A DNA stretch of 64,000 bases from Isoetes taiwanensis (lineage: Eukaryota > Streptophyta > Lycopodiopsida > Isoetales > Isoetaceae): contig JAJEKV010000037.1 of the NCBI GenBank assembly GCA_021234155.1, positions 2,164,171-2,228,170 of the forward strand. The letters are read 5' to 3'. Each line of letters starts with the position of its first letter. Within the stretch, counting starts at the first letter, position 1. The translations under genes and the position numbers were made by a program. Positions 54,021 to 64,000 of this stretch are shown piece after piece. The notes beneath the pieces are model-generated. The model did not search any database and had not been told where the DNA came from. It saw nothing but the letters and a program-made list of their open reading frames with translations.

Positions 54021-54899
54021 AAAAACTCAATATGTAACCAGTCCGCACGACAAAGTGTCATCAGATTACAGATGTATGTATTTCATACTTTTCTTATGGA
54101 AGAAAGTACATTTAAATACTTTTATGTATCACCCTATCTTTCAAAACTATCTTGAGATCAGGAAAGCTTAAAATGTACTATAATGTACTTGGGAACTACA
54201 AAAATCAAGACTATAATCACACAGCCTAACTTTCAACACATTTTCTGCCTTATGACACATTGGATGTAAGTGGAAGTACATCCAAGTACTTTTCCTATTA
54301 AACATAGCTCACTCAGTACCTCCAAGTGTAAAAATAGAATTACTGTAGTTGGATGTACTTCAATGTATATCATATACATCCCTTGCATGGAATGCAAATA
54401 GGATTACTAAACTTATCTAGGATGCACAGAAGCTAGCTTCTATCAAGCTTGCAAAAAAGAGGATTAAAAGACTTAAAACTGACCTGGGGCATGTCCAAAA
54501 ACTGGATTGGAAGTGTCCTTTTCTTCCCGACATCCCCACGTACTTTGGAGAAGTTTTGTGTGGGGTTAACCAAAACTCATTTACCAACCTGTTTGGTTGA
54601 TTCCCGGAAGCATGTGCCGCCTGGGTTGCCTTCCGCCAAGGTGCCCACATATTAGCACTGATAATGACATCCGCTTTCTTCTAATTGCAGCTTTTGTGAG
54701 GTTTCTTGCTTGCACTTGAAGAATTCGGAGGCTACTCCTTTTTTGCACGAGTTTTCCATTCTCACCAACAATCATTGATAACGAGGGAATGCTTAGGCGC
54801 TAATTTATCATTGCTATTTGCTTGTTTCACTTCCTGCCCAGAGACCTTCACGGATATTTTTTAGCATAGTATCCTTGATTGCTTATTGCTTGGATTTCC

Positions 54900-55260
54900 A
54901 ATGGCGGGTTCAAAAAGAAGTGTAGCCTTTCATCCCGAGCAGTTTTCATCGCTAAAGCTCTCCTTTGCCTGCGGGGCGTAAATCTTGAACCCGATCATAT
55001 ATAAATTTGTAAATTTCATCAATCTTACGCTTCATTTTCTTTGTCACATTCCCGATATTGCAATCTTCTTGCGCCATTTCTGTTCCTTCATTGTTCATCA
55101 TGGTTCTTGCGTGGTTTAGGGTTAGCTGGAGGAATTCTGGCAAGAAGGAGGGAAATCTGGAGGCTGAGGCGTTTTTAGCCGAAAAAGTGGGAAATTCTCC
55201 TAACGTTCAGGCGTTTCTTGGAGTGGTTAGAGCGGCGGGAATTGAAATCTGCTTCATGAT
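54900..55260 (-). pseudogene. N-terminal part of the minus-strand transposon gene
   Basis: The frame TMMNNEGTEMAQEDCNIG, then KKMKRKIDEIYKFIYDRVQD, helical and basic, then broken after DLRPAGKGEL. It lies just inside the right TIR and reads inward toward the transposase, so it is probably its first exon. No domain recognised. Confidence 0.4.
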
Positions 55261-55391
55261 TGCGTTTTAATTGACGTGGCAAGTAGTTCCGAAAAAAAAG
55301 ATTCCATAATATAGCTATTATGTACATACTGAAAAAATGGTTATGTATTTGAAATGTGATACATCTCTTACTCTACATTTGGCCAAATGTA

Positions 55392-55415
55392 AGACACCCT
55401 AGCTTTCTTTTACCC
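55392..55415 (-). repeat. Right terminal inverted repeat
   Basis: Exact reverse complement of 46345-46368. Just inside it, TACATTTGGCCAAATGTA (55374-55391) is a perfect palindrome. Confidence 0.85.
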
Positions 55416-55613
55416 ATAAAATAGTGTAATTTGCGTGACAAAAAACGTGACAATGATAAGTAAGCTTATATCTACTAGTGATTCCATATCCTTGAGCTTA
55501 GACGAACCATTTGTCACGAGTGATAGAAGCTATTTATCACGCAAAAAAGAATATAATAATACAAGTTTTTGTACTATGAATGGGTGCATCGCCCATGGTT
55601 TACGAAGATCTGG
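55416..55613. repeat. Partial GTGACAAA repeat plus TTTGTACTAT repeat
   Basis: 55462-55496 is the inverted copy of 598-632. 55514-55560 (CACGAGTGATAGAAGC..) is a direct copy of the sequence left of the left TIR. 55561-55613 starts ACAAGTTTTTGTACTATGAA and recurs at 62096-62142 and 62682-62730. It looks like two abutting repeat families next to the transposon. Confidence 0.6.
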
Positions 55614-55618
55614 AAGTA

Positions 55619-58180
55619 AAATTCAAGTTTAAACAAATCAATATCTAAACTTGAGTGTCAAGAATTAAGCTAGAAAAAATCAATATAGCAATGGAAATTG
55701 ATCGCCATATAATTCTATATAATTTCATAGTACTAACATATTATTGTCTACTAATTGTTTGACAATCTACAACGAATAATCATGGGGTCCTAAAGTTCTA
55801 TTTGTTCAAGTCGAATATCATAATCCACTAATATATTGTCATCACATAGTAAATTCGTTAGTGCCTTTAACGCATATCTTCTTTAAGATTTTACCTTCTG
55901 AATTATCTCAATTGTTCTATCACATAAATCGAGCTATGTACTTAAACCAAAGTTATAAAGTTTTAAATTACATCCCTTGCCTAATAGCCCTTCGTGGTCA
56001 ACACCTGGCCAAATTCTTAGTCAACTTCATCCTTTACGTCTTCTAACCTCTAAATCCAGCATATTACATGAATTTGGCATCCGTGAAGTCACAAAAGCCA
56101 AACCTATAGTCAAAGGTGCACCCAGAATGTCAGTCAAATATTGATCAAATGTATAGTATTTTTTTCTTGGTTTTCTCTTATGTGCTATTATCATGGTACA
56201 GCACAATTTGATAATTTCATAAGAATACTATCGATGTGACCATATGCTTCCTTGATTGTTGCGTTCAGGCTTTTAGAATCCACGTTTGTACGCATATGTG
56301 GATGGATCAAAGGTGTAGATTTTCTACGTCTTAATCATTCTGGATGTGTCTTAATCATAGAAAGTAACTGCAAAAGTATGCCACCTCCGTTTAGAAAGAT
56401 TAGATGTCCAAATACCTATGTTTCTTGACTCTGTAAATAACCATAGATAGGTTTATGGAATTCTTATCTTATCTTATCTTTTGAATTTAGAAATCCACAG
56501 AGTCAAATTTTGCAAGAAATGTACATGCTTTACGCTCAATCATGGTCCAAAGCATGGTTGCACCGAAACAAAGCAATGCAATGAAACGCAATGCCAAACG
56601 AAACAAAAAAATTTGGATTTTGTCATCCGAAAGAACTATTTTATTTTTTCCAAAAACGTAGGTCGCCCTTTTGCCATCGTTTGGTCTCTGGAACAAGACC
56701 CCATACTAGATAGGAGTGTCAACAACAAGATGACATGCCATTTAGTCTGTGCTTCATGCAGGAAGATGCCATGCCATTTAGTCCATTTCTTGGAGAAGCT
56801 GTTGTGCTCCAATGCTAACGAGCTCCATCTGTCTTAGTAAAAATTATAACGGTCTACTATGTAGTAGGTATGGTCTCTGGTATCTAGCATGTATACTACC
56901 ATAGGCACTTAGTGTGAAGTGACTGCTGATATACCATTTTCGCTTGCTGCGTACATCAGCTAGCTCAGCTCCTGCTTGTAAAGTGTTGTAGTTAATTATC
57001 ATTATGTTAGTGAATTTTTGTTTCAGAAGATGTTTCTATACTCATTTCATGGTTTGTTTCGTTCATTGCAGAAGCTTACCAACACGTTTTGGTGCAACCA
57101 TGGTCCAAAGCCACCTTCTCCAATGACATTATAAGATCTCCACTGACGGGATTAGTCCCCACTATACGAACATGATTCTGAGACAGGAATGTTCCAGCCG
57201 CAACTTCTTCGGCTCAAAAGAATATAAGTGCACGAGTTGGAGCCCCGGCTGGATTGCAATAACACAACCACATGGTGAGTCATGTGGTGAAGTTGTATAT
57301 GGTTTTGAGCACGGCTGACAGCAATCTTGATACAAAAAATGACACATAATGAGTAACTTTCTAAACTGACGACATATTTGAATCTAATTGATGCGACATC
57401 AAAATAAAATGAGGTGGAATTTGCTAATTCCTACATTTTCCTGGATTCCTCATTAATCTAAGCACAATCGAATATACGTACATTGGTAAGTTTCGATAAG
57501 ATTTCTAAGTTTATCAACATTTCGGTAAGACTACCCAATATTTTAGAGAGATTCTATAAGATTCACTAAGGTCTTTTAAGAATCTTGTAACGTTCCCCAA
57601 GATAATACGAGTATTTCTTAAGATTATATAAAGATTCACTGAAAAGCACACCCAATGCAGAATATATACAGACATTCCCTTAAGATCCTCCTAGAAAACA
57701 ATAATAAAATATGCCCTCCACGTTTCACGTTCCTAGCAACGTAGGACCTCAAGTTAAGGATTGCCGCCTTCTTTACTACCAACAACCAAGGGAGCAGATG
57801 GTCAAAGAAGTTATTGGCAATATCGCCCTCTCGGCTTTCCTCTCGACTCTGCTAATTTGTTGCCGCCTTAAGAAAGAGCCTTGGCTCGAACTTAGCAATG
57901 GTGTGAATTGGAAAAGGACGTAGAGCAAAAATAGTTGGAAGCAAGAAATCAAAGACAGACGACGTTCTAGACCATAAGTAATGTAAATTTGTTCTAAGGC
58001 ATTTTAATGGCTCAACTATGAGGCACAAAACTTGTCTGGCTAAAAGATTCATAGGGAAACACCTTTGATTGCAAATAAGACTACATCAGAGTTTGCATAT
58101 CGAAGATGTGTTGTGACATAGCATCTAACATAAAAACCTTTGCTTTTGCCTGGCCCCAATTAAGCGAACGAAATACTGGT
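55619..58180. other. No recognisable gene
   Basis: AT-rich. The frames at 56481-56837 and 57711-57923 have no motifs. 57480-57640 has many degenerate AAGATT/TTTCTAAG words but no clear period. Confidence 0.4.
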
Positions 58181-58188
58181 TATCTTGC

Positions 58189-58525
58189 AACCAATTATTT
58201 GATTATCTATTATTAGCACAACACACTTTCCCCCTAAATGTGTTACATGCGTCAACCTTGTTGAGGCAAACAACTTTAAACAAACGACCAAACACTTCTT
58301 CTAGAATGTCCAAAAATTGAAAGAAATACTACTAATATTGGTTATGTTGCATAAGCTCATAATGGAAGTCTTATGTCCTGTAACCAGTTATTTGATTATC
58401 TATTATTAGCACAACACACTTTCTCCCTAAATATGTGTTACATGCGTGAACCTTGTTGAGACAAACAACTTTAAACAAATGACCAAACATTTCTTCTGGA
58501 ATGTCCAAAGAATGGAAAGAAATTC
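58189..58525. repeat. Direct duplication, about 193-bp offset, 2 copies
   Basis: AACCA(A/G)TTATTTGATTATC starts both copies (58189, 58382). They share TATTAGCACAACACACTTTC and CAACTTTAAACAAA. A smaller 45-bp duplication (CAAATACA.ATTTGC) follows at 58597-58680. Confidence 0.85.
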
Positions 58526-58680
58526 TACTCTCTGCACATTCAATGCAGCCAAGAGCTTGAATAAAGTACGATTGAATAAAGTATGATCTGTGATCTCAAA
58601 TACAAATTTGCAACTTGTTTTCTGCATGTGTCTCTGATCAAATACAGATTTGCTACTTGTTTTCTGTATGTATCTCTGCC

Positions 58681-61640
58681 AGTATTGTAATAGCATTTGC
58701 TACAACCATTGGACTACTGTCAGAAATCCAATTCAGCATTAATGTCATATAATTTTGAAACACATATAGCTGTTGTTTTACGAACATATGGATCTTCATC
58801 TTGTTTTTACAGCAGTCAACCATGAGCAACTAAAAAAATAAACCAACACAAAAATTTGTCACACCGAATAATCTTCAACCATCTTCCAAGCCATCAACTC
58901 AGCAGAAACAAACCATCAAAGATTACAAAGATCCGACTAAAAATCTAAATCTTTGACAATCATTCAGCCGTTTGATGGCAGCAATCGTTCAGCCTTACAA
59001 TGAAATACCCACACATGCACATGTCATCATGCATGTACACACATGAAAAACAGTATAAGAATTTCGTATAAGACAAGAAATTTTCATTGACATTTCATAA
59101 AGCCAACAAGATAATGCCATTAATAGACCAATTTAAAACGAACAGCCTCCAACATTGACAAAGCAGCAGAAAAAAATTCCTCCTCTAATAGTCCCATGGA
59201 ATTTCCACATTGCCAAAGTTGTAATGAAAAAGATCAAACACTCAAAAAACGTTAGGAAATAAAAGAGCTAGTAATAAGTGAAGCTAACATTTTAAGACTT
59301 GTAGAAAATTTAAGCTCTATATTTTGATCTAAGGCATCCAGAGAAAAACATAAAATAATGAGCTATCTATGCTGCTCATATTGGATATATGTTTTATTGA
59401 GAACCTCTGTTACATAAATTATATTGAGGGCTCCTGCATCAAGCCCGAACACACTAATAACCAAAGGACATGTTATATTTAAGGCCAATATAGAGCATCA
59501 TCATTCCAGGACTGCTGATATTCCATGTATTAGAGTATGCCATGTAAGCAAAATCAGCTGAGGTGGCAGCATGCTGATGCAGCAGATTCATCCGTCTTAT
59601 AATAACATGGCCACAACTGTATGCACATATGTGATGTACTTGTTAAACCAACTTGTGTGGTAAAAGCATGTAAATACCTAGGATGAGATATAGCAATCTG
59701 ACAGCTACAACAATCAAACATAAACACTTTAAATATTGGCAAGGAGGTGACTAAGACTCAAAATCTCAATAGGCATTAGATTACAATGGCATTAATCTGG
59801 TTAGTGTTTCACAAACAGATCTCACCATCAGTTTGGTTCATTCCCTTTGAATCAGAACCATTCCACCAACTTAGCTTGTGCCTCAGTTGCTCCCTATGTT
59901 CCTATATGTTCTTCTGTAAGGAAAAAAGCAACATAATGTAGGGAAGTATTGGGCACTCCTTCTGGAGGAGATGTCTGTAAATGGAGCTCTGCACATAGAG
60001 TCAATAATACCACTCAGACTGCTTTATTCATGGATATAAAATACATAAGGATCCACTGGATGTTTGGAGTTCGTCAAGTCTGTTACAAACAATATAGCTG
60101 ACTAATATAGCTCATGATATAGCAATGAGCTGCGAAACATAGAAACTGTGATTTTTGAAGATGTTATAGATTGTTTTCAACTCTGATCCCACAATAACGC
60201 ACGATATTTTCAAGAGAATGCAATCGTTTGCATTTTAACATGAAGGTCGAAATAAGTTCAGGATAGATATGCAGATAAAGTACTGTGAATTTCTTAGTTT
60301 GAAATTGATAACTTAGGGCACCTATACAGGATAGACTACTTCCAAGCTTCTAATCTATTTGCTTTCTGCTCTAATGGTGATAAGATGAGAACATGCATAC
60401 CTCAACTAGGATATGAAGGTTTTACTTTGATATTATTCTGAACAGCCATGGATGTACCTTCGACTTGCCCAATGCAAATGAATCAGACTGCTAGCAAATG
60501 GAAGAAAGAATGAGAGTAAGTTTTTATCTAAAAGCTGAAGCCATAGTTAGACGCCGACCTAGCGTACCTTTACTGAACACGTTCATGCTGCTTCAGAGTA
60601 CCGTAGCCAAGCCAAGAGTTCCACATAAACAAAATATTTCCAATAAACTCCAGCCAAATGAAGGTTGTGAAAAGTTTTCTTCCAGAACCAATTTGAAACC
60701 ACATATTACAGTAGCTAGAGTCTTGCGTCATAAATTTTGTAATCGGTTCGGGATGATAGAGTTCCGCATGCCGATTAAGCACAGATTACTGAATAGGCCA
60801 GAAGGATAAAAAGAAATCTGGAGCTGCAGTTCGAGCTAAGTCCGTCGAGACAAAAAAAGGCCAGCATGTCTGGAGTTGAAGTCGGAACCCAGCACTGCAA
60901 AAAGTAAACCGCTTCATATTTAGTATCGCCATAGCCGACACAACACAGAGGAGATCAAATGAGAGAAAATAAAAAATAGAAGTAGGTTGTTACCAGATAG
61001 ATGAGAGCAGAGCTTCGAAAAGGCCTGAGTTCCGTATCGCTGCCAATATCAAGACATGGAAAAAATGCAGAAAACTGAAACTTATTATTATGATACTGAA
61101 CAGGGCATATTTCTGTTATTCCAACATAACCCGTGAATCTTTGCATCTATCCTTGCAAAGCCCTTCAATCATGAATGCTTTGGGCCATTTTCTCAGCAAC
61201 AGAGAAGGCCTGGCCATAACATCGACATCTGAAAAGCAACTGAATAAGATTATTGTAGGAATATATATTATGCCTATTTGCTGCGACCCATTCGAAAAAG
61301 AAATCTGAAATCTGCACACTTATGACGGATTAAGGCAAGTGAAGAGCGATGGAGTGAAATGCTAAAGAAATCAAACCTGCCGGAAGCCATAGCCAAGAAT
61401 CTAAGGAAGCATAAAGCCTGAGCGCCTAGAGCCTAACACGAGCATCTAGCGCCTGAGCTAACATCGCCATGGCGATGAGCGCCATGGCTCCGCCATCGCC
61501 ACTGCTCTGCCATCACAAAAAGAGAGGAACGCGCGTGAGGAATGTAGTGAACATTCTCCTATACGAAATCAAATAATGGTCCAAACAAAAAATCGATTCT
61601 TTTCCAACCTTTTTATCCTACTTTTTTTTTCTTTTTTCTA
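58681..61640. other. No recognisable gene
   Basis: Three kilobases of AT-rich sequence with short motif-free frames (longest 103 codons at 60498-60809). 61465-61515 is a GCCATGGCGATG-type low-complexity stretch. Confidence 0.4.
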
Positions 61641-61828
61641 AGGCCCCACGTTATAAAGGATTATTAATGTTGGTGCCACCTCTTAATGTGGCATTTATTG
61701 CAATAGCATTTAATGCAATAGTATCGATGGCTAGGATTGAATGTCTAAATCTAACGGTCTAAAATAAAAGCCTCAAATAAAGGGGCTTTTGATCTCGGCC
61801 ATCCATCCAGCACGTTCGACGGCCACGG

Positions 61829-62070
61829 TGGCGACACCAAAATCTCTATATACATTTGGTACACTTGGGTGGATTGAGGTGGCTCCACCAGGGCCGTCGG
61901 ATCTCAGATCTGGACGGTCCAGGCGGCGACACCTCGGGTTACAAACATTTGGTACACTTAATAAGGGGGTTGCTTGGGAATCACGACGTGGCTTCGTCTG
62001 GGCCGTAGATCTCACAATCTTGGACCGTCCAAACGGCGACACCTCGGGTTACAAACATTTGGTACACTTA
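61829..62070. repeat. Tandem repeat, about 95-110-bp unit
   Basis: GGCGACACC starts units at 61829, 61924 and 62034, each followed by ACATTTGGTACACTT within 40 bases. The second and third are identical over the first 37 bases. CGTCTGGGCCGTAGATCTCA and the similar CCAGGGCCGTCGGATCTCA lie between them. Confidence 0.85.
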
Positions 62071-62095
62071 TATAATTGTATATATACAAGTCTTT

Positions 62096-62730
62096 GTACT
62101 ATAAATGGGTCTATGAACTGTGGTTTATGAAATATGGGAACAAAATTCAAGATTAAGAATGGCAGGAATGGCAGCATGCATCCAGTCCAAACTCGTGAAG
62201 TTTTAAGCTAAACCCTTTGCCCGATGGCCATTCAATGCAGCTGATCATTGTCCATTAGAATGGAGACTTGCAATTAGATTTCATCTGATGACTCTACGAT
62301 AACGAAGCAAACTCTGCCCATTTTTTGTGAAGGGTGTCCCCACTTTTTTCAACGTGCAACGTGTCTTTGGCTCAGCGAAGTTAAATTGCATCTCCGTTAC
62401 CAATGCGCATAGATATTTGGTGAACAGTCTACATGCATCCATACACCTCATTGATAAACAAACTCTTTGATAAATATGTTGTTCCCTGCTTATCAACTTC
62501 ATTTATTTTTTTATTCTTGATGCGTATCCAATTTTATTGGAGGCAAATTCAAAAGTGGTATCAAATGTACAAACAAAAAGCCTGTCCTTGAGTCCTAGGT
62601 GAATTAGTTTGGGCTTTCTCAGGAACACTCGATGATAGACATTTTTGTATAGGTATACACTATTTGTAGTTGAAAGATGCATTTTTGTACGATAAAATAG
62701 GCCTATGAACTATAGTTTACGAACACCTGG
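62096..62730. repeat. Two copies of the TTTGTACTAT..CTATGAACT repeat
   Basis: At 62096-62142 and 62682-62730, sharing TTTTGTAC(T/G)AT and CTATGAACT(G/A)T(G/A)GTTTA. A third is at 55561-55613. Possibly a conserved end of a larger repeat. Between them the sequence has no gene. Confidence 0.55.
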
Positions 62731-63134
62731 GAAGCCCCAAAATATCATGTCTTGCAATTTTGGCAATGCTCTAATCCTTTGCTTTATGATTACTCTACCA
62801 CCGGGTCTTCTCAACCAATTCCCTTCGCCATTATGCTTTTAATACCTCAAACTCTGCCATATACCAACAATTCAATCCTCCCATCATCTACCATGTCGTG
62901 TTCATCTCAAGATGGTAGCCCCATTAGACATGCTCTTAATACACTCTTAGCCCCAATGAACTGTGGTCGTAACTATAACGCTTAACGAAATTCTTTGACG
63001 GGTAAGTTTCGACCTGCACGAAAGGCGTTACAATCTGGGCACTGTCTCGGAGAAAGTCTCGATGAAATACACATGCCATATTAGCACAAATGAAGCAACA
63101 AGTACAGTATTCATATGTTTATAAATTGAATTGG
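62731..63134. other. No recognisable gene
   Basis: A 77-codon frame at 62752-62985 (+) has no motif. Confidence 0.4.
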
Positions 63135-63190
63135 TTTTTAACGTCCACGGCGACCAAAAGTCTATCGGACATGTAAGAGCTTAACCAACA
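63135..63190 (-). mobile_element. 3'-end fragment of a LINE A-type element
   Basis: TTTTAACGTCCACGGCGACC and GGACATGTAAGAGCTT resemble the LINE A 3' end at 15160-15215 in the same orientation. Very short, so strongly truncated. Confidence 0.5.
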
Positions 63191-63198
63191 TCCGACAA

Positions 63199-63302
63199 TT
63201 AAAATTGCAAAGGAAAATGCCAATTAATACAATAGACATGAGCGGAGCCATTAAGCAAAAATTGCAAAGGAAGACATCAATTAATACAATAGCATGAGCT
63301 CT
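63199..63302. repeat. Direct duplication, about 50-bp unit
   Basis: AAAATTGCAAAGGAA.A..(C)CAATTAATACAATAG followed by CATGAGC occurs twice (63199, 63256). Confidence 0.8.
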
Positions 63303-63834
63303 GGCTTCAAAATGACTTTTGTTGATGAGTCAACGTAGGTGGATAGACACCTACGACAATCAACAATCTTATTTTTTAAAAGAGAAACTTGCACCATAAC
63401 AGCTAGACAAACTCGCATACTATCAAGAGAATCTAGACAAAATCATAAGCTGCTTCTATGCAACCCAAGGACAAATTAACCACATCAGCCAAAAGACACA
63501 ATCCACATATGTACATAATGTGCTAGAATCCTAAAATTGTATAGACATGTATAACGAATCCTAAGATTCGTTATTTTTCTTTCTTTATCAGTTTTTTCCT
63601 CAACTCTCAATTGTGACCATTGATGGGTAGCATATTCGTGGCATTCCAGATCCACGGCCACTAACATTTTGCCAAGAAAACCACATGCCATTTCCTATGG
63701 TACATTGAAAAATTTAAAACCATGGCCTCACAATCCATCAAGCTTGAGGCCAGAAACTGCCTGGCCTCCACTGAAACTGTGGCGATACAGATCTACGTCC
63801 AACCAAAGAACAAGAAAATTTGGATAAATTGCCA

Positions 63835-63896
63835 AGAACCTGGGCTGGAGGAATCGAACCTCCAGGCCATACCGGCCTCACCAAAATGCCTAAAGC
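63835..63896 (-). other. tRNA T-arm-like or SINE B-box-like element
   Basis: The minus strand reads GGAGG-TTCGATT-CCTCC followed by AGCCCAGG, a perfect T-stem/loop with a pol III B-box core (GGTTCGATTCC). I could not fold a matching acceptor stem, D-arm and anticodon arm, so a whole tRNA is not supported. A tRNA-derived SINE or tRNA fragment is more likely. Confidence 0.35.
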
Positions 63897-63911
63897 ACTT
63901 AGAAATATGGC

Positions 63912-64000
63912 TCACAATTCCTTCCCTGCTTCATGGGATAACATCTTCACAATTCCTTCCCTGCTCTCGGTATCACAATTCCTTCCCTGCTCTCGGTATC
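63912..64000. repeat. 26-bp tandem repeat at window end
   Basis: TCACAATTCCTTCCCTGC begins units at 63912 (diverged tail), 63947 and 63973. The array runs off the window. Confidence 0.85.

Larger units (their letters stand above)
46345..55415. mobile_element. 9.07-kb DNA transposon with TIRs, Ulp1/FCP1 and transposase genes
   Basis: Perfect 24-bp inverted repeats (start GGGTAAAAGAAAGCTAGGGT) bound 46345 and 55415, each followed by an 18-bp TACATT..AATGTA palindrome. Plus-strand coding remnants fill 46.7-51.0 kb (NLS protein, RING, Ulp1, FCP1-like), and minus-strand transposase remnants fill 55.2-51.8 kb. The genes converge. No clear target duplication. The superfamily is uncertain; Ulp1 capture recalls MULE (Kaonashi-type) and CACTA elements. 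Confidence 0.65.

Noticed and set aside
63912-64000. CRISPR-like array
   Set aside because: Only two or three head-to-tail units without spacers, in a plant genome.

Overview
The window looks like nuclear DNA of a land plant, most likely a fern or another seedless plant. It has introns with GT..AG borders, plant-type LINEs with FADD/YADD reverse transcriptases, a PPR (P-L-S type) fragment, a subtilase fragment, a hAT transposase and Ulp1-bearing DNA transposon remains. Most of it is transposable-element sequence in different states of decay. I see no rRNA, CRISPR array or intact single-copy host gene. The species is inference only.

Layout. 1.8-4.8 kb (-): a broken DUF7869-type transposase-like gene. 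4.9-5.4 kb: tandem repeats. 6.3-11.0 kb (+): a multi-exon gene that starts, or nearly starts, with an exact copy of the histone H3 N-terminus (ARTKQTAR) and has Met where H3 has Lys9. Its last part carries a methyltransferase-like motif. This block and its flanks are studded with a palindrome whose arm is AAATTGGGCG. 11.5-12.2 kb: two small paralogous ORFs facing away from each other. 15.1-18.9 kb (-): decayed LINE A. 18.99-25.57 kb (+): LINE B, nearly intact, with a perfect 16-bp target-site duplication. 26.8-28.6 kb (-): LINE D fragment, into which 5'-truncated LINE C (28.6-34.7 kb, +) inserted. 36 kb (-): subtilase remnant. 37.7-38.2 kb: LINE 3' end with poly-A next to LINE E (38.2-41.0 kb, -). 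41 kb: PPR fragment. 42.3-44.2 kb (-): hAT transposase. 46.35-55.42 kb: a 9-kb DNA transposon bounded by perfect 24-bp inverted repeats, carrying Ulp1-like protease, FCP1-like and RING remnants on + and a transposase on -. 55.6-64 kb: gene-poor repeats.

Two things stand out. First, the 7.15-kb protein begins ARTKQTARM, which is the H3 tail with a K9M change; H3 K-to-M peptides are known to trap the matching lysine methyltransferases. A mobile-element protein that blocks H3K9 methylation, and so host silencing, is a reasonable but unproven reading. Second, many frameshifts in several unrelated elements are repaired by putting one base back into a CG dinucleotide, turning it into CTG or CAG. 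That points either to a systematic sequencing artefact linked to CHG methylation or to a real CWG-specific deletion process, and it means several 'pseudogenes' here may be intact in the organism.

All calls are from reading the sequence by eye; no alignment or database search was run.
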